Source of the DNA: Desulfosporosinus sp.
Lineage (GTDB): Bacteria; Bacillota; Desulfitobacteriia; Desulfitobacteriales; Desulfitobacteriaceae
Assembly (NCBI GenBank): GCA_031292095.1
Contig: JARLHU010000084.1
Coordinates: 1 to 64,000 of the forward strand
Length of the DNA stretch: 64,000 nt
Reading direction: 5' to 3'
Below the pieces are notes generated by a model, which saw only the letters and a program-made list of their open reading frames with translations, was not told the origin of the DNA and did no database searches. How positions within the stretch are numbered: the stretch's first letter is position 1; every line of letters starts with the position of its first letter. A program made the translations under genes and the position numbers. Shown in pieces: positions 47,440-55,531 of the stretch.

Positions 47440-47769
47440 ATAAGGCCTAAGTAAAATTCCTCCAACTAAAAGTAAAAGGAATACTAGAAGGTTTGGTTAA
47501 AGGAAATGCTTATCCCAACTACCTCGGAGAATCCCGAGAGTTTATTTAAGACCACGGAAGTCATTAGGCAGCAAGACGGTGCCTTTGATTTCTATGGTTT
47601 TTTATTTATGTGAAATAGGGGGGAGAAAGCCCGTTGGCGGCACGAAGTACAACTGCTATATTGGGAATTTCATGGTACAATATGGAGAGATCAGTAAAAG
47701 TATAGTAGTTAGTTATGATACAACCCTGTAGGGTGTATCTTTCATTAAGAACTTCTGAGGTGAGCGCTC
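47440..47769. other. Intergenic region before the GNAT gene
   Basis: 330 bp; a CTCGG-agaat-CCGAG hairpin near 47541-47556 may end the methyltransferase transcript, and a T-rich run occurs near 47600. No gene seen. Confidence 0.4.
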
Positions 47770-48270
47770 ATGATTAGAAAAGCAAAAAGGAAAGACTTGG
47801 ACAGTATAATCGAAATACTGCAAAAAATTATAATCGAAATGCACAAGGATAACAATTTTCAATGGGATGGAAATTACCCTCAATACAAAGATTTTGCCAA
47901 TGATATTGAAAAAGGGGATTTATTTGTCTCGGTTAGAGAAAATACGGTTGCCGGGTTCATATGTATTAATAGAGATCAACCGATTGAGTATCGAGTACTA
48001 AAATGGTCATCGGCTGAAAATGAATTTGTAATTCATAGGATGGGAGTCAGTCCATGCTGTAGAAATGCTGGTATTGGGGCTGAGCTTATAGGGTTTGCTG
48101 ACGAATTAGCAAAAAGCTTTGGAGTAAAATACTTAAAAACAGATACCAATTCTTTAAATACAAAAGCCCAAAGATTATTTCATAAAAGCGGATATAGTTT
48201 TGTTGGGGAAATATGGTTATCAGGAAAAGAGAAGCCATTTTATTGCTATGAGAAAAGTGTATATAATTGA
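47770..48270 (+). CDS. GNAT family N-acetyltransferase
   Basis: 166 residues. The acetyl-CoA motif is VIHRMGVSPCCRNAGIGAEL, followed by KYLKTDTNSLNTKAQRLFHKSG, the usual C-terminal GNAT pattern. The substrate is unknown. It lies 37 bp upstream of the YczE-like membrane protein gene. Confidence 0.88.
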   Translation: MIRKAKRKDLDSIIEILQKIIIEMHKDNNFQWDGNYPQYKDFANDIEKGDLFVSVRENTVAGFICINRDQPIEYRVLKWSSAENEFVIHRMGVSPCCRNAGIGAELIGFADELAKSFGVKYLKTDTNSLNTKAQRLFHKSGYSFVGEIWLSGKEKPFYCYEKSVYN

Positions 48271-48307
48271 TGGATATAGAATTTTCAGAAAGTTATGGTG
48301 GCAAGCT

Positions 48308-48976
48308 TTGAAACAAATGGTGCAAAAGGTTACAAGACTCTTCATTGGCCTATTTTTGTATGCCGTGGGAATAGTTTTAACGATTAACGCTAACTTGGGT
48401 CTTGCGCCATGGGATGTTTTTCATCAGGGAATGACGCACATTATCGGCATTACTATGGGTCAAGCAAGTATAGGTGTAGGAATAATTTTGGTAATTTTAG
48501 ACGCGGTTCTAGGGGAGAGATTAGGCTGGGGAACATTGTGCAACATGTTGTTTATTGGACTATTTATGGATTTTATTATGCTTAATCACCTGATTCCAAT
48601 ATGTAAAGGAGTTCTATCAGGCACAATAATGATGGTGTTGGGAATGATCGTCATTGGAATTGCAAGTTATTTCTACATCGGAGCAGGACTAGGATCTGGT
48701 CCGAGAGATGGATTAATGATTGCCTTAACAAAAAAGACCTGTAAGTCAGTTAGGTTCGTGCGAAATGCTATTGAATTAAGCGCACTTCTTGTAGGGTACA
48801 TTTTAGGTGGCTTTGTGGGGGTGGGCACCTTGATTATGGCATTAACCCTAGGATATATTATTCAGTTTGCCTTTAAAATTTTAAAATTTGATGTTAGTAA
48901 TATTAAGCATAGGTTTATTGATGAGGATATAAAAAATCTGAAAGAAAAGCTATCTAAAGTAAACTCATTCAGCTAA
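48308..48976 (+). CDS. YczE/YyaS-like integral membrane protein
   Basis: About 222 residues with five predicted membrane segments. The family motif NANLGLAPWDVFHQG follows the first helix, and GAGLGSGPRDGLM lies in the fourth. TTG at 48308 was chosen because GGTGG stands six bases upstream and it gives the usual short N-terminus; longer starts overlap the GNAT gene in another frame. In Bacillus YczE is linked to surfactin-type synthesis regulation, but a general function is not known. Confidence 0.83.
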   Translation: MKQMVQKVTRLFIGLFLYAVGIVLTINANLGLAPWDVFHQGMTHIIGITMGQASIGVGIILVILDAVLGERLGWGTLCNMLFIGLFMDFIMLNHLIPICKGVLSGTIMMVLGMIVIGIASYFYIGAGLGSGPRDGLMIALTKKTCKSVRFVRNAIELSALLVGYILGGFVGVGTLIMALTLGYIIQFAFKILKFDVSNIKHRFIDEDIKNLKEKLSKVNSFS

Positions 48977-49023
48977 AGCTGAACATTGGGGACAATAGTT
49001 ACGATAGTTTCCAGTGACGATAG

Positions 49024-49626
49024 ATCAAACTCCCTTTATTTATTACTCAAGCGATGCCATCTTGGCTCGCTTACCTCTTCCTCCTAGGTTTATTAGCTGC
49101 CGCAATGTCTGCTTTAAGCGGCCAATTCCACATGATTTCCACATCTATCAGTTATGACCTTAACCCTAGTTCAGGTAAGAATCATCATAGAGCAGTAGCG
49201 CTTGGACGGATCGGCATCCTTGCTGGCTTTGCCCTAACAATGTTTGTTGCCTTTCAACTTCCAGGTAGCATCATACCCATCGCTACTTCTATCTTCTTTG
49301 GGCTCTGTGCAGCGGGTTTCTTACCGATGTATGTTGCTGCTCTATATTGGCACAGGGTAAGCACAATAGCTGCGGTTTTGAGTATGTTTGTCGGCACTAT
49401 CACTTACGCCTATATGGTGCTTTTTGTACATGCAAAAGAGGCTACTATTTTCGGACTTTGTAAAATGCTTTTTGGTGTGCCTACACTTTCTTCGGCACCC
49501 TGGACTTACATCGATCCGATGGTTGTCGCTCTACCTGTAAGCGCAGTAGTTCTTGTTGTTGTCACATTTCTCACTAAACCTCAACCATTTAACCTCCCGT
49601 CAACAAAAAGTGCATTAATGAAATAA
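49024..49626 (+). pseudogene. C-terminal fragment of a sodium:solute symporter
   Basis: The 200 codons open after a stop at 49021 encode only the last third of an SSS-type transporter (LLGLLAAAMSALSGQFHMIST, SISYDL, then five membrane helices). Full-length relatives have about 500-600 residues, so the first eight or so helices are gone. No ribosome site. A terminator follows, apparently the original one. Confidence 0.75.
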
Positions 49627-49646
49627 CTGACTTTAAATTACTCTCT

Positions 49647-49679
49647 GCCTCCATCGGTAAGTGGGGGCCTTTCTTTTTG
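49647..49679 (+). terminator. Terminator after the symporter fragment
   Basis: GCCTCCATC...GTGGGGGC stem with CGGTAA in the loop, followed by CTTTCTTTTT. One of several similar hairpins with ATCGGTAA. Confidence 0.65.
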
Positions 49680-49823
49680 TTGACAGTGGATAAAAACCTT
49701 ACGTTGTGCTTAATAATAAAAAAAGAACCTTAAAGAGGAAAAACATGATTATTATCGAAATAGGTAGAATGAATAATGGATGTGAGTACAGGATTGAATG
49801 ATAATGACGGGAATGTGTTAAAT

Positions 49824-50309
49824 ATGAAAAAAATATTTTTAATAATCTTAATTATGGGAATTTGTTTATCCAGTGGAATTTATTTGTGGCAATCACGGAC
49901 ATATAAAACTGTTCAAGTACCAGATATTACACCAAATCAGTTACAAGAAATGAGTGATAAGGGCGATAATTTTTATGTTTACTTCTATTCGCCTATCTGT
50001 GAAGAGTGTATTAAGTCTGAACCCAAGTTGATAGAGGCTGTGAAAGAACTTATGATCAATAATATTGTGAAAGTAGATGTACAAAAATATGACTATTTGC
50101 GCAAAGACCTCCAAATACAAGGAACCCCATCTATTTTTGTATATAGTAATCATAAAATAATAAAGGGAATTACTGGAGGTTTTAAAACAGTTGATGAGTA
50201 CAAAAATTTTTTTAGAGAAACAGTGGGACAAGTTGCTTTTAAAATTATTGCTCGCAGGCATTTACTTATTTGCTGGAGGAGCAAAGATTTTCAATCTTTA
50301 CCTTTATAA
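49824..50309 (+). CDS. Membrane-anchored thioredoxin-fold protein
   Basis: 161 residues from the ATG at 49824, giving an N-terminal signal anchor (KKIFLIILIMGICLSSGIYL). The thioredoxin motif is CEEC in FYSPICEECIKSEP, and the cis-proline region is QIQGTPSIFVY. The domain ends near FKTVDEYKNFFRE; the final ~25 residues overlap the next gene in another frame and look unlike the family, so an original stop may have been lost. With the MauE-like gene it forms an extracytoplasmic thiol-redox pair. Confidence 0.8.
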   Translation: MKKIFLIILIMGICLSSGIYLWQSRTYKTVQVPDITPNQLQEMSDKGDNFYVYFYSPICEECIKSEPKLIEAVKELMINNIVKVDVQKYDYLRKDLQIQGTPSIFVYSNHKIIKGITGGFKTVDEYKNFFRETVGQVAFKIIARRHLLICWRSKDFQSLPL

Positions 50310-50661
50310 GGTCACTATTTTGGCATATTACTCCTTTTTGCCAGAATCCTTGGCATTATTGATTGCCATTGTGTTTCCTTGGGTGGAAATATTAGCTGGC
50401 TTATCTCTAGTTTTAAATTGGAAAACCAAGTATTCAAGCGGATTTTTATTTTTGCTGTCCTTGTTTTTCTTTATACAAATAATCCTTAATTATAGCAACA
50501 TTCTGCCCTATGGGTGTGGGTGTTTTGGGTTTGGTGGACCGGAAAAAATTAGTTTATACCACGTACTTAGAGATTTTTTGATTATGTTTTTAGCAGGCTT
50601 GGTTAGTTTGAAAGAATGGTTGTATAGGAGGAATTCAGCAATTTATAGAGAAACTAAATAA
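50194..50661 (+). CDS. MauE/DoxX-like membrane redox protein
   Basis: 155 residues with four membrane helices. The first helix KLLLAGIYLFAGGAKIF, the FPWVEILAGL segment and the paired cysteines in LPYGCGCFGFG after helix 3 are typical of MauE-like proteins, which pass electrons across the membrane to extracytoplasmic thioredoxins. Its start lies inside the preceding thioredoxin-like gene, a 116-bp overlap. ATG 50194 or TTG 50191 both follow GGAGG. Confidence 0.8.
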   Translation: MSTKIFLEKQWDKLLLKLLLAGIYLFAGGAKIFNLYLYKVTILAYYSFLPESLALLIAIVFPWVEILAGLSLVLNWKTKYSSGFLFLLSLFFFIQIILNYSNILPYGCGCFGFGGPEKISLYHVLRDFLIMFLAGLVSLKEWLYRRNSAIYRETK

Positions 50662-50703
50662 AACGATTAACCGGATACGCTGGAATTTTAAGGAGTGAAA
50701 ATC

Positions 50704-50805
50704 ATGAAAAGTAAGATTGCCGATGCTATTAAACTTAAAAATCAACCTGATTTCAGCAATTCATCAATTAATTCTCACGGGAGCAGCGGCTATTTTAAAA
50801 GATAA
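50704..50805 (+). CDS. 33-codon reading frame, possibly the start of a lost DUF169 gene
   Basis: AAGGAG precedes the ATG at proper distance. The first dozen residues (MKSKIADAIKLKNQP) resemble the N-terminus of DUF169 proteins, after which the sequence diverges and stops. Either a truncated remnant or a real small peptide belonging to the thioredoxin-MauE operon; I lean to a remnant. Confidence 0.4.
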   Translation: MKSKIADAIKLKNQPDFSNSSINSHGSSGYFKR

Positions 50806-51109
50806 AAGGTTTTCAGCGTTTAACCCTAGGAAGTATGGCTATTATGGGAATTTCACTACAGTGTAAAGCATGTGCGAAGCAAATAAGCTTGAGATAGACA
50901 ATTAGTTATAGCCTTCTGATTTGGCCTCATCGGAAACGGTGTGGGCCTTTCTTATGCCCAATTCGATACCTATTTCTTAGAATGACAAAAGTGGGATGTC
51001 TTGGAGATATTCCGACAAAATATTACATTATACATGGTTGAAGTTACGGTATCATTAAGTTAAAATTACACAGCATACCAATATGATTTTGAAACGAGGT
51101 ATTTCTAAA
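50806..51109. other. Intergenic region after the MauE operon
   Basis: Short cysteine-containing frames near 50840-50897 lack support. The terminator at 50923-50952 ends the operon; the rest should carry the Spo0E-like gene promoter. Confidence 0.4.
50923..50952 (+). terminator. Terminator of the thioredoxin-MauE operon
   Basis: GGCCTCATC...GGTGTGGGCC stem with CGGAAA in the loop followed by TTTCTT. Confidence 0.55.
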
Positions 51110-51286
51110 TTGAAACTCACGGTACATGAACAAATCGAAGAATTGAGATTACAACTTCAAAAAATTGCTTCCGATAAAGACCTTACCGATCCTAAAGTGC
51201 TGAGTATAAGCGAAAAATTAGACTTACTCATTAATGAGTTTTATATTATCAAAGGAACAAATAAGCAGGCTAGATTGCTTATTTGA
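51110..51286 (+). CDS. Spo0E-like aspartyl-phosphate phosphatase
   Basis: 58 residues from TTG at 51110 (CGAGG upstream). Two helices with the Spo0E signature SEKLDLLINEFY (the family pattern is S-x-x-L-D-x-L-[IL]-N-x-[YF]). Spo0E proteins dephosphorylate Spo0A-P and delay sporulation. A hairpin AATAAGCA / TGCTTATT (51260-51283) covers the gene's end. Supports a spore-forming host. Confidence 0.82.
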   Translation: MKLTVHEQIEELRLQLQKIASDKDLTDPKVLSISEKLDLLINEFYIIKGTNKQARLLI

Positions 51287-51320
51287 AGGATAATACTATA
51301 ATTATAAAGGGGTGTATATT

Positions 51321-51659
51321 ATGGAAAAAGATAAACTTGTAAATATCATCGAATGGGAAAAAGAGAGATATGAAAGGATCAAAAGAGATTACCTGAAAAA
51401 ATATTTGTTGAAAAAAGGATTAGAAGCTAGCGATGATAATATTAAGCTTGCTGAATACGATTTTGATTTTGATTTTTCAGATGGCTTAAAGCATGCAATA
51501 AACGAAAGTAATTTACTTAGTTTAGTTATACATGGCAATGAGATTGTCTCTTACGCGTTAAATAATAATACGATCCAGTTACATTTTTCAAAGAGTAACT
51601 CCATTGAGTTTTTTGTGGACATAAATGGGAAAATCCAAACGAGGTTTATACAAATGTAA
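51321..51659 (+). CDS. Hypothetical protein, 112 aa
   Basis: ATG at 51321 follows AAAGGGG. The N-terminal half is a charged helix (EWEKERYERIKRDYLKKYLL) and an acidic patch (YDFDFDFSDG) lies in the middle; the C-terminal part looks like beta strands. 34 bp after the Spo0E-like gene, so the two may be cotranscribed. No family recognised. Confidence 0.6.
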   Translation: MEKDKLVNIIEWEKERYERIKRDYLKKYLLKKGLEASDDNIKLAEYDFDFDFSDGLKHAINESNLLSLVIHGNEIVSYALNNNTIQLHFSKSNSIEFFVDINGKIQTRFIQM

Positions 51660-51660
51660 T

Positions 51661-51695
51661 TTAGGACCATTCTCCGGAGTGGAGAATGGTCCTAA
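51661..51695. terminator. Perfect 15-bp hairpin between convergent genes
   Basis: TTAGGACCATTCTCC / GGAGAATGGTCCTAA with a 5-base loop, one base after the stop of the 112-aa gene. Probably a shared terminator. Confidence 0.7.
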
Positions 51696-51727
51696 CATTG
51701 ATCTAGAATTGCAGAGCGAGAAAACTC

Positions 51728-51916
51728 TTAGAAGATAACGCCTAATGCGATAAGAATTAAAATAGCCACCGCGATAATTCCAACTCCTACACCTGCACCT
51801 ATGCCACCACAAGCAGCAACCGGGGCAACTGGGGGAGGGCAACATACAGGGGGATGACAGCATGCTCCACCCATTCCACCGTGAACCATCATTCCACCTT
51901 GATTCATTCCATACAT
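51728..51916 (-). CDS. YjcZ-like tiny hydrophobic protein, 62 aa (paralogue)
   Basis: Paralogue of 25298-25468: same ribosome site context (AGAAAGGTGG), same Cys/Pro-rich middle (CCPPPVAPVA) and identical last 17 residues (GIIAVAILILIALGVIF). It has an N-terminal insertion rich in Met, Gly and His (NQGGMMVHGGMGG). Membrane-anchored; function unknown. Confidence 0.7.
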   Translation of the reverse strand: MYGMNQGGMMVHGGMGGACCHPPVCCPPPVAPVAACGGIGAGVGVGIIAVAILILIALGVIF

Positions 51917-51938
51917 AAGAAATTCCACCTTTCTAAAT

Positions 51939-52055
51939 TTAGAATACAATTCCCATTGCGATCAGAAGAAGAATTATTACTACAACTACAGCGATTCCTG
52001 CGCCAAAGCCTTTTCCACAACCGCAAGCAGCTCCGTCAACGTTACCAAATGCCAT
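51939..52055 (-). CDS. YjcZ-like tiny glycine-rich membrane protein, 38 aa (paralogue)
   Basis: Paralogue of 25491-25616. Begins MAFGNVDGAACGCGKGFGAG and ends VVVVIILLLIAMGIVF. AAAGGAGG precedes the ATG. It is 22 bp upstream of the 62-residue protein, the same arrangement as at 25 kb, so the whole gene pair was duplicated. Confidence 0.7.
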   Translation of the reverse strand: MAFGNVDGAACGCGKGFGAGIAVVVVIILLLIAMGIVF

Positions 52056-52140
52056 TTGAATTCCTCCTTTACCAGAGATAATTTAATATATGAATAAAAT
52101 ACATAATATGGAACTAAATGGTTTAAAAAAACTGAATAAA

Positions 52141-52178
52141 GTACAAGAAGAGGAAGCTAATGCTTCCTCTTCTTGTAC
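52141..52178. terminator. Perfect 17-bp terminator stem downstream of the selenium genes
   Basis: GTACAAGAAGAGGAAGC pairs perfectly with 52162-52178 around a TAAT loop. It lies 53 bp after the end of the DUF3343 gene on the minus strand. Confidence 0.7.
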
Positions 52179-52230
52179 TAGTCAGAATGTATAACTTTCA
52201 GTTTTCTTTAGACTTCACTCCGCAAGGTAG

Positions 52231-52482
52231 TCAGAGCACCACTTCGCTGTACACTGTACCGTGCAAATCCGTCGTTGTTTGATAGACGGCTGACACAACT
52301 ATGTTGTTCTCTTTTAGAAGCAGATTTGATGAAATATAATCAGCTACCCGTAACGCGATGCCGCATCCAGCTTTGATGCCAGACGGTAAAGGCATCACTC
52401 CTACTGAATATCCAGCCTTTAACAGTGCCTTTTCAGCGAAAATGGCCGCATGAGTGTTGACGAAAGTAAGAATATAAGACAC
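52231..52482 (-). CDS. DUF3343 putative selenium/sulfur carrier protein
   Basis: 83 residues from GTG at 52482, with AGGAGG seven bases upstream. It has the DUF3343 pattern: a TFVNTHAAIFAEKALL helix, VMPLPSGIKAGCGIALRV with the single conserved cysteine that may carry Se or S. It is the third gene after selD and yedF on the same strand. The long upstream extension in the frame overlaps yedF and is rejected. Confidence 0.85.
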   Translation of the reverse strand: MSYILTFVNTHAAIFAEKALLKAGYSVGVMPLPSGIKAGCGIALRVADYISSNLLLKENNIVVSAVYQTTTDLHGTVYSEVVL

Positions 52483-52492
52483 AAAAGGCCTC

Positions 52493-53086
52493 CTAGATAT
52501 TGATAAGCCGCTTCGCACCGGCCATAGCGGTTAGGATACCGTACATGTTGGCGATCTCACCAACCGCGAGCTTCTCTGAAATTCCATAATAATTGGTACA
52601 AGTACCACAGGTCAGGATAATTGTTCCCGCTGCTTCTAGTCCACGGAGATCCTCCAAGCTGTTGGAATCAGTGCCGGTAAGGTATGAACCCGAATTGAAA
52701 AACAAGATATGAGTGGGCGGCGGCGCAAGCTCCTGTAGGGCATAGATAAAACCTTTGATCAGTATTTGGCCCAACTCCTGGCTGCCTTCTCCCATAGTAT
52801 CCCGGCCGATAGCCACGACTAATCCCGAATCTCCAGCTGTCGCGCAAACGTCCACAGCGCAACCTTCACCAGCAACAATGGTCACCTCGACCATGCCGTT
52901 TTCTTTTTTTACATATTCGCTCTGATAACCCAGACCAGTCGCCATCTTTTGAAGATTTTGCCGAGCAATGTCGTTGTCTACTAAAATAGCAACTACGCCT
53001 CCTGCTTCCCCCATCCCCTCCAGTGCCTTTTTTGCTCGTATGACAGGTATGGGGCAGACCTGCCCTGTGGCATCAATTTGTGTCAT
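52493..53086 (-). CDS. yedF: Selenium metabolism sulfurtransferase-like protein YedF
   Basis: 197 residues: an N-terminal TusA-like domain with GQVCPIPVIRAKKAL (the CPxP cysteine) and a C-terminal DsrE-like domain with TCGTCTNYYG. This TusA-DsrE fusion is the YedF protein found with selD in Firmicutes, where it is thought to supply persulfide/selenide. It begins 13 bp after the selD stop, with a ribosome site AAGGAGG overlapping that end. Confidence 0.9.
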   Translation of the reverse strand: MTQIDATGQVCPIPVIRAKKALEGMGEAGGVVAILVDNDIARQNLQKMATGLGYQSEYVKKENGMVEVTIVAGEGCAVDVCATAGDSGLVVAIGRDTMGEGSQELGQILIKGFIYALQELAPPPTHILFFNSGSYLTGTDSNSLEDLRGLEAAGTIILTCGTCTNYYGISEKLAVGEIANMYGILTAMAGAKRLINI

Positions 53087-53098
53087 AGGTATTCCTCC

Positions 53099-54121
53099 TT
53101 ATCGTAATAAAATCGGTAGATTTTGGGGGAGGAGCACTTCTCCCACTATTCTGGCCTGAGGTTCCATTTCCTGAAGGGCACTTAACAACTCTTGCGCACA
53201 GGATCTTGGGGCGCTGAGAAACAGCCCTCCCGAGGTTTGCGGATCCAGCATCAATTCCTGCAAGGCAAACGGTGTGTCGCCAAGCTCGACAAAGCCCTGC
53301 ATATGATTGCGGTTGCGTTGCGCGGCCGCAGTTATTAGATAATCCCCGGCATATGTATAAGCCTCTGGGATGTACGGTAGCTCCGAAGGATATAATACCA
53401 ACGATGTGGCTGCCCCTGCCATTTCCTTGGCATGTGCCAACAGTCCAAATCCTGTGATATCGGTGCAGGCACTGATAGGAAAATTGTGCATTTTCTCCGC
53501 TGCGTATTTGTTCAGCCGCTGCATGGAAGCAAGCGCCGCCTGCACGGCCTGTTCATCTGCCATTTCTCCACGCAGTGCCGCCATGACAATGCCCACACCA
53601 AGCGGTTTGGTAAGGATCAGTTGATCCCCGGGCGCTGGTGTATTATTGCGCCAAATCCGTTTGGGATTGATGCGTCCAGTGACCGCCAGCCCGTATTTTG
53701 GCTCTTTGTCATAGATGGAATGGCCGCCGCAAAGTACTGCTCCCGCTTCTAGGATCTTTTCTGCGCCGCCGGATAATATTTCGCCCAAGGCGTCCAATTC
53801 CATGTTTTCCGGATAACAAACAAGATTCAGTGCAAAAAGCGGCGTACCGCCCATGGCGTAGACATCACTCAAAGCATTGGCGGCTGCGATGCGACCAAAT
53901 AAGCGGGAATCATTAACCATTGGTGAGAAAAAATCTACAGTAGAAACAATGGCAGTGTCTGCATCAATTTGATAGACAGCAGCATCATCCGAGGCATCAA
54001 AGCCAACCAACAGTTTAGGGTCGCAAAAAGCAGGCAGACCGGATAATACCTTGGATAACTCGCCTGGGCCGATCTTAGCTCCGCAGCCACCCGACGTACA
54101 GTTTGACAATAAACTTATCAT
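53099..54121 (-). CDS. selD: Selenide, water dikinase (selenophosphate synthetase)
   Basis: 340 residues from ATG at 54121 (GGAAG eight bases upstream). Makes selenophosphate from selenide and ATP. The N-terminal active-site motif reads GGCGAKIGP: the essential Cys (Cys17 in E. coli) and Lys are kept, while the E. coli second Cys is Ala. GFDASDDAAVYQI, DVYAMGGTPLFALNL and GGHSIYDKEPKYGL follow. Heads the selD-yedF-DUF3343 operon. No selA, selB or tRNA-Sec gene is visible in this window, so the end use of selenophosphate is not shown. Confidence 0.93.
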   Translation of the reverse strand: MISLLSNCTSGGCGAKIGPGELSKVLSGLPAFCDPKLLVGFDASDDAAVYQIDADTAIVSTVDFFSPMVNDSRLFGRIAAANALSDVYAMGGTPLFALNLVCYPENMELDALGEILSGGAEKILEAGAVLCGGHSIYDKEPKYGLAVTGRINPKRIWRNNTPAPGDQLILTKPLGVGIVMAALRGEMADEQAVQAALASMQRLNKYAAEKMHNFPISACTDITGFGLLAHAKEMAGAATSLVLYPSELPYIPEAYTYAGDYLITAAAQRNRNHMQGFVELGDTPFALQELMLDPQTSGGLFLSAPRSCAQELLSALQEMEPQARIVGEVLLPQNLPILLR

Positions 54122-54162
54122 GAGAATCACTTCCTTACTGCAGGTATTTGCATTATACTAAT

Positions 54163-54326
54163 ATAAGGCATATGAAAGAAAATAACAGGTCAGTATGCCA
54201 TGGATATTTTGAGTCAGACAAGGAGGTATGTGCCCCTCATAGCGGGGCTATTAGGGGCACATACCGACGCAGTATGGCGCGAAATAGACTGGCATAATGG
54301 CCTGTTATTTCCTTGAATGTGCCTAA
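54163..54326 (+). repeat. Structured 164-bp repeat, family 1, copy A
   Basis: Only five mismatches to copy B at 57554-57717, equal length. Ends form an imperfect inverted repeat (TAAGGCATATGAAAG / rc TTAGGCACATTCAAGG). Stems: AAATAACAGG / CCTGTTATTT, TATGCCA / TGGCATA, and a long central hairpin GGTATGTGCCCC / GGGGCACATACC. It lies between selD and the aminotransferase gene. No coding capacity. Confidence 0.8.
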
Positions 54327-54330
54327 ACAC

Positions 54331-54404
54331 AGAAGTCGGAGGTCAGACGTCGGATGTGTCAGATCGTAGTATTCCATTTCTGATCTCTGTCTTCTGACCT
54401 CTGG
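54331..54404. repeat. Long imperfect inverted repeat before the aminotransferase gene
   Basis: GGAGGTCAGA (54338-54347) and TCTGACCTC (54393-54401) are inverted copies, with CAGATC / GATCTCTG between them. Similar GGTCAGA tracts are common in Firmicute intergenic regions. Confidence 0.5.
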
Positions 54405-54424
54405 AAAAACAGATTGGAGTAAAA

Positions 54425-55531
54425 ATGATTTATTTGGACAACGCCGCTACAACCCTAACAAAACCCGATTGCGTCAAGAAAGCCGTTTTGCGGGCCCTAG
54501 ATACCTTCGGCAACGCTTCACGTGGAGCGCATACACCGGCGCTTGATGCCCTACGGATGTTGATGGAAGCGCGGATAGCCTTGGCCTCGCTCTTTGGGCT
54601 TAGTGATGACCCTATGCGTGTTGTATTCACACCCAATGCTACTGTCGCCTTAAACATCGCCATTGCTGGTATTAATGGACATATTGTCTCAACCGCCGCA
54701 GAGCACAACTCAGTATTGCGACCCATTTACAGGCGCGGGAATTATACCATTGTTCCTTGCGACCGCTTGGGATGTATTTCGATAGATACCATTTCCTCTG
54801 CCATTCGGCCGGATACTGGAGCAGTGGTACTCACGCATGCTTCCAATGTCACAGGCAACGTATTTGATATACAGTCTATCGGTGAATTGTGCGCAGTGCG
54901 TGGCGTGCGCCTCATTGTAGATGCCGCACAAAGCGCTGGGCTTTTGCCTATTGAAATTAAAAACATCTCGGCGCTTTGCTTTACAGGTCATAAATCACTC
55001 TTCGGGCCGCAAGGCACCGGCGGGCTGTGTTTAGGAGCCGATTACATGCCCGAGGCCCTGTATGTAGGAGGAAGCGGCCACCATTCCTTTGACCACAAAC
55101 ATCCCTGGCAATTGCCCGATGCGTTGGAAGCCGGTACGCAAAATGCACATGGGATCGCAGGGCTGTTGGCTGGCGTGCAATATATACAATCTACTGGGCT
55201 ATCGACCATCCACAACCAGGCCGATGTTTTGGCACGCCTGTTCGCACATTCGCTTGCGGATACTCCGGGGGTTACGCTATATGGCGACTTGGATGCGCCC
55301 CTCCGTGCACCCATAATATGTATAAATATCGAAGGGCATGATTCTGCGCAAGTAGCTAGTTTACTTTTTGAGAGGTATGGCATCGCCGTACGCTCGGGGG
55401 CACATTGTGCACCGTTGATGCATGATGCACTCAAAATATCTGGCTCTGTCCGGTTTTCGTTCTCGCATTTTAACACTCGAGAAGAGACGCAATCCGCTGT
55501 TGAAGCCGTTCGCACATTGGCTGGTCGATAG
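54425..55531 (+). CDS. Class V aminotransferase, cysteine desulfurase-like
   Basis: 368 residues, PLP enzyme. The start YLDNAATTLTKPD is typical of cysteine desulfurase family proteins; the PLP lysine is in CFTGHKSLFGPQG, and the C-terminal active-site cysteine is in GIAVRSGAHCAPLMH. It is divergent from selD, with repeat copy A between. Such proteins may deliver sulfane sulfur or selenium to SelD. More GC-rich than its neighbours, like selD and yedF, which suggests the cluster was acquired together. Confidence 0.87.
   Translation: MIYLDNAATTLTKPDCVKKAVLRALDTFGNASRGAHTPALDALRMLMEARIALASLFGLSDDPMRVVFTPNATVALNIAIAGINGHIVSTAAEHNSVLRPIYRRGNYTIVPCDRLGCISIDTISSAIRPDTGAVVLTHASNVTGNVFDIQSIGELCAVRGVRLIVDAAQSAGLLPIEIKNISALCFTGHKSLFGPQGTGGLCLGADYMPEALYVGGSGHHSFDHKHPWQLPDALEAGTQNAHGIAGLLAGVQYIQSTGLSTIHNQADVLARLFAHSLADTPGVTLYGDLDAPLRAPIICINIEGHDSAQVASLLFERYGIAVRSGAHCAPLMHDALKISGSVRFSFSHFNTREETQSAVEAVRTLAGR

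Noticed and set aside
52520-54121. In-frame TGA (selenocysteine) in selD or yedF
   Set aside because: SelD has a cysteine at the active-site position and both frames are continuous without TGA.
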